This document shows, one piece after another, positions 12,481 to 22,895 of a DNA stretch of 64,000 nt. The DNA is taken from the NCBI RefSeq assembly GCF_016107325.1, contig NZ_RCVT01000001.1:124001-188000 (forward strand). Direction: 5' to 3'. Both the position numbers and the translations under genes were made by a program. Under the pieces are notes generated by a model. The model worked only from the letters and a program-made list of their open reading frames with translations. It ran no database searches and had not been told where the DNA came from. This stretch comes from Sphingomonas sp. MA1305. GTDB taxonomy: Bacteria; Pseudomonadota; Alphaproteobacteria; Sphingomonadales; Sphingomonadaceae. Position 1 is the first letter of the stretch; every line of letters starts with the position of its first letter.

Positions 12481-12657
12481 TTAGTCGCGGGATTCGCGGC
12501 TGTCCAGCCCGTCGTGCACCTCTTGGTCACGAACCGGCACGCGATAGCCTTCGCCCAGCCATTGCAACAGGTCGCGGTCCTTGCAGCCGCGCGAGCAGAA
12601 GGGGGCATGCGCCGGATCGGTGGGCGCGTCACAAATCGGGCATCGGGTATCGGTCAT
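12481..12657 (-). CDS. yacG: DNA gyrase inhibitor YacG (zinc-binding)
   Basis: A 58-residue protein with the YacG zinc finger: CPIC (Cys6, Cys9) and CSRGC (Cys21, Cys25), followed by KDRDLLQWLGEGYRVP. E. coli YacG binds GyrB and inhibits gyrase; that role is carried over by homology. Its ATG overlaps the stop of the RNase G-like gene as ATGA (12654-12657), so the two are translationally coupled. tRNA-Phe follows. Confidence 0.9.
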   Translation of the reverse strand: MTDTRCPICDAPTDPAHAPFCSRGCKDRDLLQWLGEGYRVPVRDQEVHDGLDSRESRD

Positions 12658-13598
12658 GCGCGTTCCAATCGTGGAAGCCGGCCGGTGCGGCGAGCCAATT
12701 CGGTCAGCCAGTCCGGCGTGGCGGTGATTCGGTCATAGACGGCGGCGGGCAGTCGGTGGGCGCGAGGCGACCCCGGCGGCTCCCGCTCCAATTGGCGCAG
12801 CGTCGCGCGGGCCGCGGCGCCGACGGGGTCGGCGCGCAGCAATTCCGGCACGGACGCCCGCGGGCGCGGCCGGACGATCTGCAGGAAGCCGAAGCCGTTG
12901 ACGGCGGTCCGTTCGAATGACGGCAGCAGATGCGCGTCGATCGTCTCGGCGATCGTCTGGCGCGCCGCCTTGTTGGCCACGGTCGGGAAATCGATGCCGA
13001 TCGACCCGCCGATGTCGTGTCGCCGAATCGCTTCCGCTACCGCGCGCGCGGCGGCAATCGCCAGCGGTTCGACCGGCGGCGGCCCGTCGACGTCGAACAG
13101 CGTCATCGCAGGCGTCGGTGTCATCCGGAGCGCACCGCCGGTAAAGGCGATCTCGCCACTCGTCGCCTCTTCCAGCAATTCGGACCAGCCCGCCGCCTCC
13201 AGCGCGTCCGGGGCATGCGCAGGCAGTGGCCGGACGGGCAGACCGCTCTCCGCCAGGCGGGCGCGCAGATTCGGTCCCTCGCCGAGCGGCGCGTCAGTGG
13301 CGGCGGCGCGCGGCGGCTTTGGGCGCCCCGCTTCGGGAATCGCCTCGCGCGTGATCGCCACGGTCAATCGTGCGCCCTGCGTCACGCCGGCGGGAAGGCG
13401 GGCGATCAGCGCCTCGCGACCGTCGATGTCGAGCCGACCGGCCCCGCCCGGCAGCGCCTCGACCAACCGAGCGGTCACGACAGCGCCCAGCCGCAAGCGA
13501 TCGGGCAGCGCGATCGCCGCCGCGACGATCCGGCCGCCGTCATCGACCAGGGCGGCGCGTTCCTCGCCGATCCCGGCCTCATACAGCCATTCAGCCAA
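12654..13598 (-). CDS. short RNase E/G-family protein
   Basis: 314 residues, clearly shorter than E. coli RNase G (489). An N-terminal part (residues about 1-95) looks like the S1-type RNA-binding region. The catalytic core is recognisable: MTLFDVDGPPP corresponds to the first metal-ligand Asp region (AIDINS in RNase E), and IGGSIGIDFPTV to the second (GGLIVIDFIDM). The cysteine Zn-link and the C-terminal region used for oligomerisation are absent. The start appears to be TTG at 13598, overlapping the maf stop by 8 bases; no in-frame ATG lies near. The substrate is unknown. Confidence 0.8.
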   Translation of the reverse strand: MAEWLYEAGIGEERAALVDDGGRIVAAAIALPDRLRLGAVVTARLVEALPGGAGRLDIDGREALIARLPAGVTQGARLTVAITREAIPEAGRPKPPRAAATDAPLGEGPNLRARLAESGLPVRPLPAHAPDALEAAGWSELLEEATSGEIAFTGGALRMTPTPAMTLFDVDGPPPVEPLAIAAARAVAEAIRRHDIGGSIGIDFPTVANKAARQTIAETIDAHLLPSFERTAVNGFGFLQIVRPRPRASVPELLRADPVGAAARATLRQLEREPPGSPRAHRLPAAVYDRITATPDWLTELARRTGRLPRLERA

Positions 13599-14175
13599 GC
13601 GGCAGCCCCGCCGCCTGCAACAGCGCGCGCGCCTCGAACAGCGGCAGGCCGATCACCCCAGAGTGACTGCCCTGCAGGAAGCGGACGAACGCCTCCGCCC
13701 GTCCCTGGATCGCATAGCCGCCCGCCTTGCCGAGGCCCTCGCCACTGGCGACATAGGCGTCGATCTCGGCCGGAGAGAGCGGCTTGAACGCGACGATCGT
13801 GTCGGCCAGGCGGGTGCGGACGGTGCCGGCACGATCGATGACGCAGATCGCGGACAGCGCATGGTGGCGGCGACCGGACAGCAGGCCCAGCAGCGTGCGC
13901 TGGATCGTCTCGTCGTCCGCCGGCGGCAGGATGCGGCGCCCGACGGCGATCGTCGTGTCGCCGGCGATCACGATCTCGTCCGGCGCGCGGGACACCGCCT
14001 GCGCCTTCTCCACCGCCAGGCGCAGGGCATAGGCGCGCGGCAGTTCGCGCGGCTGCGGCGATTCATCGATTTCGGGCGCGGCGACCCGCGCCGGCGCGGC
14101 GCCGATCCGCGTCAACAGGTCCCGCCGGCGCGGCGAGGACGAGGCGAGGACGAGGGACGGTGCGGGCGCGCTCAC
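13591..14175 (-). CDS. Maf-family nucleoside triphosphate pyrophosphatase
   Basis: A house-cleaning enzyme that hydrolyses non-canonical or non-templating nucleotides to monophosphates. Family motifs: LVLASSSPRRRDLL at the N-terminus, EIDESPQP, VIAGDTTIAVG and GKAGGYAIQGRAEAFV. Start at GTG 14175 (194 residues); an in-frame TTG at 14190 is the alternative. It lies 37 bases after infA and overlaps the start of the RNase G-like gene. The exact Maf subtype (YhdE-like or YceF-like) cannot be decided by eye. Confidence 0.9.
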   Translation of the reverse strand: MSAPAPSLVLASSSPRRRDLLTRIGAAPARVAAPEIDESPQPRELPRAYALRLAVEKAQAVSRAPDEIVIAGDTTIAVGRRILPPADDETIQRTLLGLLSGRRHHALSAICVIDRAGTVRTRLADTIVAFKPLSPAEIDAYVASGEGLGKAGGYAIQGRAEAFVRFLQGSHSGVIGLPLFEARALLQAAGLPLG

Positions 14176-14212
14176 GAGCGGCGCTCGCAAGCGGACACCG
14201 GCATCGCGTGGA

Positions 14213-14458
14213 TCAGGACGGGCCGGGGCCGCCGCGACCCGGCATGAAGCGATAGGTGATCCGCCCCTTGGTCAGATCATAGGGGGTCAGCTCGACCAGC
14301 ACCTCGTCGCCGACCAGCACGCGGATGCGGTTCTTGCGCATCTTGCCGGCGGTGTGACCCAGGATCTCGTGATCGTTTTCCAGCTGGACGCGGAACATCG
14401 CATTGGGGAGCAATTCCACCACGCGACCGCGCATTTCCAGGAGTTCTTCTTTCGCCAA
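14213..14458 (-). CDS. infA: translation initiation factor IF-1
   Basis: An OB-fold initiation factor that binds the 30S A site. The 81-residue product is almost invariant in sequence: [19 protein letters not shown], then [19 protein letters not shown] and GRITYRF, with a glycine-rich C-terminal extension ([10 protein letters not shown]) beyond the usual 72 residues. The start codon is TTG (14458-14456). No in-frame ATG lies upstream, and the next ATG, codon 9, would remove the conserved N-terminus. It leads the infA-maf-RNase G-like-yacG-tRNA-Phe array. Confidence 0.95.
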   Translation of the reverse strand: MAKEELLEMRGRVVELLPNAMFRVQLENDHEILGHTAGKMRKNRIRVLVGDEVLVELTPYDLTKGRITYRFMPGRGGPGPS

Positions 14459-14639
14459 ACGGTGTCTCTTTCGCGCTAAGTGCGCGCGCCCTTAGCCGAG
14501 AAGACCGAAAAAGGAAAGGCGAGCGCAGGGGATGCGCGGCAATGATCGATTGCGGCGCCTGCTTCATATGGGCGCGGATGCGGCGTCCGACAAGCGCCGG
14601 CAGGCTCTTTCCGCACGGTTTCGGGGTAGGCGGGGCCGC

Positions 14640-16724
14640 TCAGCCCAATATCGCGCGGATACGGGCAGACAGGGCGTCGATGTCGAACGGCTTCGACACC
14701 AGCTCCATACCCTCGGCCAGGAAATCACCCAGCATCGTCGCCTTTCCGGCATAGCCGCTGATGAACAGCACCTTCAGCGCCGGATGACGCGCGCGCACCA
14801 GATCGGCGAGGTCGCGGCCGTTCATGCCGGGCAGTCCGACATCGGTGATCAGCAGGTCGAGCCGCGGCATCGCCTCCAGTTCGGCCAGGGCCGCCGTGCC
14901 GTCCCTCGCCTGGCGAACGCGAAAGCCGAGATCGCCGAGCAGGTCCGCGACCAGCATCCGCACCGCCGGATCGTCCTCGACCAGCAGCACGCTCTCGCCC
15001 GGTCGTGCCGCCATCGGCGACGAGATCGGCGCGACGGTCGGCTCGGGGTCCGTCTCCGCGCGCGGCAGGAGCATGTGGATCGCCGTGCCCTCGCCCTCCT
15101 TGGTGACGATCCGCACCCGGCCGCCGGTCTGGCGGACGAAGCCGTAGATCATCGATAGGCCGAGGCCGGTGCCGACCCCGATCGGCTTGGTGGTGAAAAA
15201 GGGGTCGAAGGCCCGGGCGGCGACATCGGCCGGCATGCCGGTGCCGGTGTCGGTCATCGATACCATCACGTAATCGCCCGGCTCGACGCCGTCGAAAGCG
15301 GCGGCCGGCGCACTGCTGCGTGGCGCATTGCCGGTCGCCAGCGTCAGCCGGCCGCCGTCGGGCATCGCGTCGCGTGCGTTGATCGCCAGATTGAGCAGCG
15401 CGCTTTCCAGCTGGTTACCATCGGTCAGCGCCGGCCAGGCATCGCCGGCGAGGTGCAGGTCGAGGGCGATATTCTCGCCCAGCGTCCGGTGCAGCAGCTC
15501 CTCCATGCCGATCGCCAGCGCGTTGACGTCCGTCGCCCGCACGTCCAGCGCCTGCCGTCGCGAAAAGGCGAGCAGCCGCTGGGTCAGCCCGGCCGCCCGT
15601 TGTGCGGACGTGGTGGCGGCATCGATATAGCGGTCGATGCGCGGGTCGCCGTGCGCGCCCAGCCGCCGCCTGAGCAGGTCGAGGCTGCCGATGACGCCGG
15701 TCAGCATGTTGTTGAAGTCGTGCGCGATGCCGCCGGTCAGCTGGCCGACCGCCTCCATCTTCTGCGCCTGACGGAGCTGCGCCTCCGTCTCCTGCAACCG
15801 CGCTTCCGCCGCCTTTGCGTCGGTGACGTGGCGACCGACGGCGAAAATCTCGTCCGGTCCGGGCGCCGCGACCCATTGCAGCCAGCGATAGCCGCCGTCG
15901 GCGTGGCGGAACCGATTTTCGAAATTGGGTAACTGGCCGACCTGGGCGGTGGCGAGCGCCACTTCGGTGGGCGCGATATCGTCGGGATGCGTGAAGTCGG
16001 TGACGAAATGGCCGAGGACATCGCCGGGCTCATAGCCGAGCACCGTCCGCCAGGCCGGATTGATCCGGCGGTAGATGCCGTCCGGCGACAGCACCACCAT
16101 CAGGTCCGGCGAGGTGTTCCACATCCGGTCGCGTTCGGCGGTGCGCTCCTCGACCTGGCGTTCCAGCGTCGCGTTGAGCGCGCTCAGTTCCGCCTGGCTC
16201 CGCGCCAGCGCGCGGTCGGCGAGGACGCGGGCGGTGGTTTCGTTGGTGAAGATGAACAGGCCGGCGATCTCACCATGCTCGTCGAGCACCCGCGAATAGG
16301 AGAAGGTCCACCAGGTGTCCGCCAGCCCGCGGTCGGTATCGAGCTTCCAGGGCAGGTCGACGAAGCGATTGCTGCACCCGGCGAAGGCGTCGTCGATGAT
16401 CGGCTTGGCCTGGTCCCAGGCATCCGCCCACACCTCGGCGAACGGCGCGCCCATCGCCCAGTCGAGCCGCGGCCCGAGCAGCGGGCAATAGGTTTCGTTG
16501 AAGAAGAAGAACAAATCGTCGCGACCCCAGGCGAGGATCATCGACTCGGGCGAATTGAGCACCAGTCCCAGCGCCTGTTTGAGGCCGCTCGGCCAGCCCG
16601 CGGGCGACCCCAGCGGATGCGTCGTCCAGTCGCGCGCCAGGATCAGTTCGGTCGCCAGCCCGCCCCCGCGCAGGAAGCCGAGTGCGGCGGGCAGGTCCGA
16701 TTCGGGCGGGGCGGCGGCGATCAT
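14640..16724 (-). CDS. hybrid sensor histidine kinase with PAS domains and a receiver
   Basis: 694 residues from the ATG at 16724, with GGAAG 6 bases upstream. Order of domains: an N-terminal PAS-like sensor of the type with DWTTHPLG..W..GLKQALGLVL (about 25-165), a coiled linker (170-200), a canonical PAS domain (about 200-305), a HisKA domain with phosphoacceptor His335 in GGIAHDFNNML, an HATPase domain (LNLAINARDAMPDGG, DTGTGMP, GTGLGLSMIYGF), and a C-terminal receiver with its phospho-Asp in LLITDVGLPGMNG. No transmembrane segment is seen, so it should be cytosolic. No response regulator lies beside it. Confidence 0.92.
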   Translation of the reverse strand: MIAAAPPESDLPAALGFLRGGGLATELILARDWTTHPLGSPAGWPSGLKQALGLVLNSPESMILAWGRDDLFFFFNETYCPLLGPRLDWAMGAPFAEVWADAWDQAKPIIDDAFAGCSNRFVDLPWKLDTDRGLADTWWTFSYSRVLDEHGEIAGLFIFTNETTARVLADRALARSQAELSALNATLERQVEERTAERDRMWNTSPDLMVVLSPDGIYRRINPAWRTVLGYEPGDVLGHFVTDFTHPDDIAPTEVALATAQVGQLPNFENRFRHADGGYRWLQWVAAPGPDEIFAVGRHVTDAKAAEARLQETEAQLRQAQKMEAVGQLTGGIAHDFNNMLTGVIGSLDLLRRRLGAHGDPRIDRYIDAATTSAQRAAGLTQRLLAFSRRQALDVRATDVNALAIGMEELLHRTLGENIALDLHLAGDAWPALTDGNQLESALLNLAINARDAMPDGGRLTLATGNAPRSSAPAAAFDGVEPGDYVMVSMTDTGTGMPADVAARAFDPFFTTKPIGVGTGLGLSMIYGFVRQTGGRVRIVTKEGEGTAIHMLLPRAETDPEPTVAPISSPMAARPGESVLLVEDDPAVRMLVADLLGDLGFRVRQARDGTAALAELEAMPRLDLLITDVGLPGMNGRDLADLVRARHPALKVLFISGYAGKATMLGDFLAEGMELVSKPFDIDALSARIRAILG

Positions 16725-16797
16725 CGGGCTTCCATATCGACGCCGGCAACGCGGCAGAAGCGCTTTGCGCCGCATCACCCCATTGCGCCGCCTGCGG

Positions 16798-18150
16798 CTA
16801 GAGTCCTTCGCCGCCGACCCAGTGCGCGTTCGACAGCTTGCGCGCCACCGCCCAGGTCTGCGTTCGGATGTCGGGCACCGCGACGATTTCCCAGAAAGCC
16901 CCGCGCGTCATCGGCCCCAGCGCATAGAGCCAGTCGTTGGCCGCGCCATCGGCGGCGATCGTCCGCGCCTCCGCGTCGACGTCGATCCCCAGTCGGGCGG
17001 CATCGGCGCGGATCGTGCCGCGATCGGCGAGGCGACGCAGCAGCGGCTCAGTGGTGCGGGCCAGGTCGCCCTGCGGTCCGGTGCAGTTGACGATCCGTTG
17101 CGCGACGATGATCTCGGTCGCGTCCGACCCGCGCGGCCGCCACGTCACCGCGACGCCGTCGGGCCGCTCGACAAAGCCGGCGGTCTTGCCGGCGACGAGG
17201 TGCAGCCGGCCGTCCGCGATCATCGCCGCCAGCCGGGCGGCGACCGGCGGTGCGATCCGGTGGCGGTGGACGTCCCACCAGGGACGCAGGTGGCGCAGGA
17301 AACGTGCCCGCTCGGCACCGCTGGCATTGGCCCACATGCCCTGGGTGAACGGGCGCAGTTCGTCGACCGCCTGGCGCCAGCCGATCCGCTCGCCGCGATC
17401 GCGGACCATCGCCACCAGCGCGGAGGCGACGGTCGCGGGGCGCTCGCGCAGGCGGTCCGGATTGGGGGCGGGCGGCGCATGTTCGCGCGGCAGCAGCCCG
17501 CGCCGCGACACGGCGACGATCCGGCCGCCAAAGCCCTGCGCGTCGAGCGTCAGCGCGACGTCGACCATCGTGAGGCCGGTGCCGATGACGAGCACGGTGT
17601 CGGCATCGCTCAGCCCGTCGCTGAGCCCCGGCGCCCAGGGATCGTTACGATAGCGCGTCGACAGTGTCGCCGGATCGAGGCCGGGCGGATCGTGCGGCGG
17701 CAGGTTGCCGACCGCGAGCACCGCGGCGTCCGCCGCGATTCGCTCGCCGTCCGCCAGCATCACGCTTGCGCCCTCGTCCGCCGCGACGATGTCGGCGACG
17801 TCGTTCTGGACCACGGTCAGCCGGTCGCCGGCGCGCGCGCGGGCCTCCTCCAGCAGGTCGCGCAGATAGGCGCCATAGGTGACGCGCGGCACGAACGTCC
17901 CCGCGGCGTCGACCATGCCGCGCCCCCCCAGCCAGCGGACGAAATGGTCGGGATCGTCGGGAAAGGCGCTCATGTTGCCGGCGCGGACGTTGAGCAGATG
18001 GCTCGGCTGTGCCGCACCATAAGCGACGCCCAGCCCCGCGACCGGCGCGCGCTCGATCAGCGTCGCGCGCGGTCCGTCGTGGCGCAGCAGGTTGATCGCC
18101 TGCAACGTCCCCGAAAAGCCCGCGCCGACGATCGCGACGTGGCGGATCAT
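16798..18150 (-). CDS. FAD/NAD(P)-binding oxidoreductase
   Basis: 450 residues with an N-terminal dinucleotide-binding motif (VAIVGAGFSGTLQAINLL), the family segment SHLLNVRAGNMSAFPDDPDHF, a second Rossmann motif (DTVLVIGTGLTMVDVAL) and a C-terminal NWLYALGPMTRG. This is the pattern of the YdhS-like FAD-NAD(P)-binding family, whose substrates are mostly unknown. The start at 18150 lies 13 bases after the stop of the DUF6356 gene, so the two are probably one transcript. Confidence 0.85.
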   Translation of the reverse strand: MIRHVAIVGAGFSGTLQAINLLRHDGPRATLIERAPVAGLGVAYGAAQPSHLLNVRAGNMSAFPDDPDHFVRWLGGRGMVDAAGTFVPRVTYGAYLRDLLEEARARAGDRLTVVQNDVADIVAADEGASVMLADGERIAADAAVLAVGNLPPHDPPGLDPATLSTRYRNDPWAPGLSDGLSDADTVLVIGTGLTMVDVALTLDAQGFGGRIVAVSRRGLLPREHAPPAPNPDRLRERPATVASALVAMVRDRGERIGWRQAVDELRPFTQGMWANASGAERARFLRHLRPWWDVHRHRIAPPVAARLAAMIADGRLHLVAGKTAGFVERPDGVAVTWRPRGSDATEIIVAQRIVNCTGPQGDLARTTEPLLRRLADRGTIRADAARLGIDVDAEARTIAADGAANDWLYALGPMTRGAFWEIVAVPDIRTQTWAVARKLSNAHWVGGEGL

Positions 18151-18163
18151 CCGCGATCCGTGT

Positions 18164-18427
18164 TCAGATGTCGTAGCAGAGCCCGGCTCCCGCCTGTTGC
18201 GCCTCGCGCGCCCGCCCGCCCATCCGCGCATGCAGCCGCCGGACGGTGTCGCTGCCCGTGGTGGTGAACAGCGCCGGGACCAGCCCGTGGATCATGCACG
18301 CCGCCCCGCCGACGATCATCGTCGCGCCAAAACCCATGGCGGTGCGGGCATGGGCCAGATAGCTCTCGCCGACGCGGCGCGGATGCGCGGCGAACAGCGC
18401 GTCGAACGGGGCAGGCAGGGGTCGCAT
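18164..18427 (-). CDS. DUF6356 family protein
   Basis: 87 residues carrying the features of this small, mostly sphingomonad family: FAAHPRRVGESYLAHARTAMGFG, then a hydrophobic stretch GATMIVGGAACMIHGLVPALF that could be one membrane segment, and TVRRLHARM. The start is well fixed: GGAGGTGA at 18441-18434, almost the full anti-Shine-Dalgarno complement, lies 6 bases before the ATG. Function unknown. It precedes the FAD oxidoreductase on the same strand by 13 bases. Confidence 0.75.
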   Translation of the reverse strand: MRPLPAPFDALFAAHPRRVGESYLAHARTAMGFGATMIVGGAACMIHGLVPALFTTTGSDTVRRLHARMGGRAREAQQAGAGLCYDI

Positions 18428-18586
18428 CGTCGGTCACCTCCGTGGCGCCACGCTACCGGTGCGAGCCGTCGGGGCGCAAGGGGTGAGGGGCGCCGTTCAC
18501 CTCGACCCGCGCCCGACCCGTCATGCCGGATCGACCGTGGCTGATCGGGCAGGGCACCGATCGCCCGCTCGAACGTAGTGCGCGCC

Positions 18587-19702
18587 ATGTCCAAACTCTT
18601 CGAACCGCTCGCCGTCGGCGGCCTGTCGCTCGCCAACCGCATCGTCATCGCGCCGATGTGCCAATATTCCGCCGACGAAGGGCGGATGACCGACTGGCAT
18701 ACGATCCACCTCGGCCATCTCGCGCTGTCGGGCGCGGCGCTGCTGACGATCGAGGCGACCGCGGTCGTGCCGGAGGGGCGGATCACCTATGGCGACGTCG
18801 GCCTGTGGGACGACGAGACCGAGGCCGCGATGGCGCGCGTGCTGGAAAGCGTCCGCCGTCATTCCGACATGCCGATCGCCATCCAGCTCGCCCATGCCGG
18901 CCGCAAGGCGTCGACCGACCTGCCGTGGAAGGGCGGCAAGCAAATCGCCCCGGACGCTCCCGACGGCTGGCAGACCGAGGCGCCGTCGGCCGTGCCCTTC
19001 GCCGCGGACGAACATCCGCCGGTCGCCCTCGACGCGGCGCGGCTGGCCACGATTCGCGACGCCTTCGCCGATTCGGCACGCCGCGCGGCGCGGCTTGGCA
19101 TCGACGCGGTGCAGATTCACGCCGCGCACGGCTATCTGCTCCATCAATTCCTTTCCCCGCTCAGCAACACCCGCGACGACGATTATGGCGGCAGCCTCGA
19201 CAACCGGATGCGCTTCCCGCTCGAGGTGTACGATGCGGTGCGCGCCGCCTTTCCGGCGGACAAGCCGGTGACGGTGCGCGTCTCCGGCACCGACTGGGTG
19301 GAGGGCGGCTGGGACGCGGAGCAGACCGTCGCCTTCGCACGCGCGCTGGAGGCACGGGGCTGCGCGGCGATCCACGTGTCGAGCGGCGGCCTCGATCCGC
19401 GCCAGCAGATCCCGGTCGGGCCCAGCTATCAGGTGCCGCTCGCCCGGGCGGTCAAGCAGGCGGTGGCGATCCCGGTCGTCGCGGTCGGCCTGATCACCGA
19501 TTACGAACAGGCGGAGGCGATCGTCGGCACCGGCGACGCCGATCTGATCGCGCTGGCACGGACGATCCTCTACGATCCGCGCTGGCCCTGGCATGCCGCC
19601 GCCCACCTCGGCGCGCGGGTCAAGGCGCCCGACCAGTATCTCCGCTCGCAGCCGCGGCAATATCGGCATCTGTTCGACGTGGAGGGCAGCGCGGGAAGTT
19701 GA
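18587..19702 (+). CDS. Old Yellow Enzyme-family NADH:flavin oxidoreductase (YqjM-like)
   Basis: An FMN-dependent ene-reductase of the YqjM subclass, 371 residues from the ATG at 18587. Visible signatures: NRIVIAPMCQYSADEG (Cys25 is the redox-tuning cysteine typical of YqjM), IQLAHAGRKAST, AAHGYLLHQFLSPLSN with R-DDDYGGSLDNRMRF (substrate and FMN contacts), and ALARTILYDPRWPWHAA at the end. Physiological substrates of this class are usually unknown; they reduce activated C=C bonds in vitro. It converges on the ABC-F gene across a long inverted repeat. Confidence 0.92.
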   Translation: MSKLFEPLAVGGLSLANRIVIAPMCQYSADEGRMTDWHTIHLGHLALSGAALLTIEATAVVPEGRITYGDVGLWDDETEAAMARVLESVRRHSDMPIAIQLAHAGRKASTDLPWKGGKQIAPDAPDGWQTEAPSAVPFAADEHPPVALDAARLATIRDAFADSARRAARLGIDAVQIHAAHGYLLHQFLSPLSNTRDDDYGGSLDNRMRFPLEVYDAVRAAFPADKPVTVRVSGTDWVEGGWDAEQTVAFARALEARGCAAIHVSSGGLDPRQQIPVGPSYQVPLARAVKQAVAIPVVAVGLITDYEQAEAIVGTGDADLIALARTILYDPRWPWHAAAHLGARVKAPDQYLRSQPRQYRHLFDVEGSAGS

Positions 19703-19713
19703 GTGTGATCCAA

Positions 19714-19816
19714 AGCCCCTCCCCTTCAGGGGAGGGGTAGGGGGTGGGGCACCGCGACGGACGCTGCGCTTGAGGACAGGCCCCACCCCAACCCCTCCCC
19801 TGAAGGGGAGGGGCTT
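19714..19816. repeat. long inverted repeat between convergent genes
   Basis: Two near-identical arms of about 37 bases (19714-19750 and 19779-19816) face each other across a 28-base loop. Each arm itself contains the palindrome CCCCTCCCCTTCAGGGGAGGGG (the central 20 bases are self-complementary apart from the TT). They differ by an indel and one base. The element fills the gap between the convergent OYE and ABC-F stops and looks like a REP/BIME-type intergenic repeat that may end both transcripts. Confidence 0.8.
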
Positions 19817-19823
19817 ACTCAGA

Positions 19824-21602
<1,779 letters not shown>

Positions 21603-21876
21603 AGGCGCCGCGAGGTAGGCGGTGGCGGGCAGGGGAGCAAGCTTATCCGACCGCCGCGGCTTGATAACCGCTGTCCTACAAAGCTGCGCCTTCCTATCTT
21701 GGCCGGCATGACCGGGTCCGCCGCCATTGCCACTCTTTTCGTGCGCGGCAGGATCGGTCCGGACGTTTGCCCGTTCAGGCGTCAATTCTGTCAAGACTCG
21801 TGTCGCCGTGCCTCCTGACTCCAATGTTTCCGGTCCATTCACAGGCTGTTCAATGGTGCTGACCTATGCGACGCCG

Positions 21877-22176
21877 ATGCGAATGATCGTTTCTCTCGCT
21901 CTCCTGGCCGCCGCTCCGGCACTTGCGCAGGCGCCCGATACGCAACGGCGTAGCGACCAGGAACGCGCCTATGATGCGCGTCGTCGCGGTGACCTCTTGC
22001 CCAACAAGGTGATCGAGGCGCGCGTGCTGCCGCAGATGAAGGGCTACGAATATCTCGGCTTCGACATCGACTTCGCGAGCGGCGTTTACACGCTCAAGTT
22101 CCTGCGCAATGGAACCGTGGTCTGGGTCGATGTCGACGGCCGCACCGGCCAGATCATCGGTCGCACCGGCCGCTAA
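21877..22176 (+). CDS. PepSY-domain periplasmic protein
   Basis: About 99 residues. An N-terminal signal peptide (MIVSLALLAAAPALAQ) precedes a short charged stretch (RRSDQERAYDARRRGD) and one PepSY domain (VIEARVLPQMKGYEYLGFDIDF to WVDVDGRTGQIIGRTGR). Starts at 21877 or 21883 both suit the signal peptide; I give 21877. It lies 30 bases upstream of the response regulator on the same strand. PepSY genes commonly precede PhoPQ-type two-component systems, so a sensory or feedback role is inferred. Confidence 0.78.
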   Translation: MRMIVSLALLAAAPALAQAPDTQRRSDQERAYDARRRGDLLPNKVIEARVLPQMKGYEYLGFDIDFASGVYTLKFLRNGTVVWVDVDGRTGQIIGRTGR

Positions 22177-22206
22177 CCACCGGCGACCCATAAACAGGGA
22201 GATCCC

Positions 22207-22872
22207 ATGCGCGTTCTGATCGTCGAGGACGAACCCAATCTCGGCCAGCAGCTGAAGAATACGCTGGAGGGCGCGGGCTATGCCATCGACCTCGCCACGG
22301 ATGGCGAGGAAGGGCATTTCCTGGGTTCGACCGAAAGCTATGACGCGATCGTGCTCGATCTCGGCCTGCCGGAGATCGACGGGCTGACCGTGCTCGACCG
22401 CTGGCGCAAGGAGGGCAAGACCACGCCCGTGCTCGTCCTCACCGCGCGCGACAGCTGGTCGGACAAGGTCGCCGGGCTCGACGCGGGTGCCGACGATTAT
22501 GTCGCCAAGCCGTTCCAGACCGAAGAGCTGATCGCCCGCCTGCGCGCGCTGATCCGCCGCGCCTCCGGCAATGCGTCGAGCGAGCTGACCGCCGGCGACG
22601 TCCGCCTCGACACCCGTTCGGGCAAGGTCACCCGCGCCGGCGAGGCGGTGAAGCTGACCGCGCAGGAATACAAGCTCTTGAGCTACCTGCTCCATCACAA
22701 GGGCAAGGTGGTCAGCCGCACCGAGCTGATCGAGCATATCTACGACCAGGATTTCGATCGCGACTCGAACACGATCGAGGTGTTCGTGACGCGCATCCGC
22801 AAGAAGCTGGGCCAGGACGTGATCACGACGATCCGCGGCCTTGGCTACAGCCTCGAAGATCCGGACGCCTGA
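22207..22872 (+). CDS. OmpR/PhoP-family response regulator
   Basis: 221 residues: a receiver domain (residues 1-115) with the acidic pair in VEDEP, phospho-Asp51 in IVLDLGLPEIDG, the conserved Thr in LVLTARD and Lys in YVAKPF, then a winged-helix OmpR-type DNA-binding domain (KLTAQEYKLLSYLLHHKGKV, NTIEVFVTRIRKKLG, IRGLGYSLE). Its partner kinase starts 23 bases downstream. The pairing and sequence resemble PhoP-like systems, but no signal can be assigned. Confidence 0.94.
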   Translation: MRVLIVEDEPNLGQQLKNTLEGAGYAIDLATDGEEGHFLGSTESYDAIVLDLGLPEIDGLTVLDRWRKEGKTTPVLVLTARDSWSDKVAGLDAGADDYVAKPFQTEELIARLRALIRRASGNASSELTAGDVRLDTRSGKVTRAGEAVKLTAQEYKLLSYLLHHKGKVVSRTELIEHIYDQDFDRDSNTIEVFVTRIRKKLGQDVITTIRGLGYSLEDPDA

Positions 22873-22895
22873 TCGCCCCTCATGACCGTCACACC

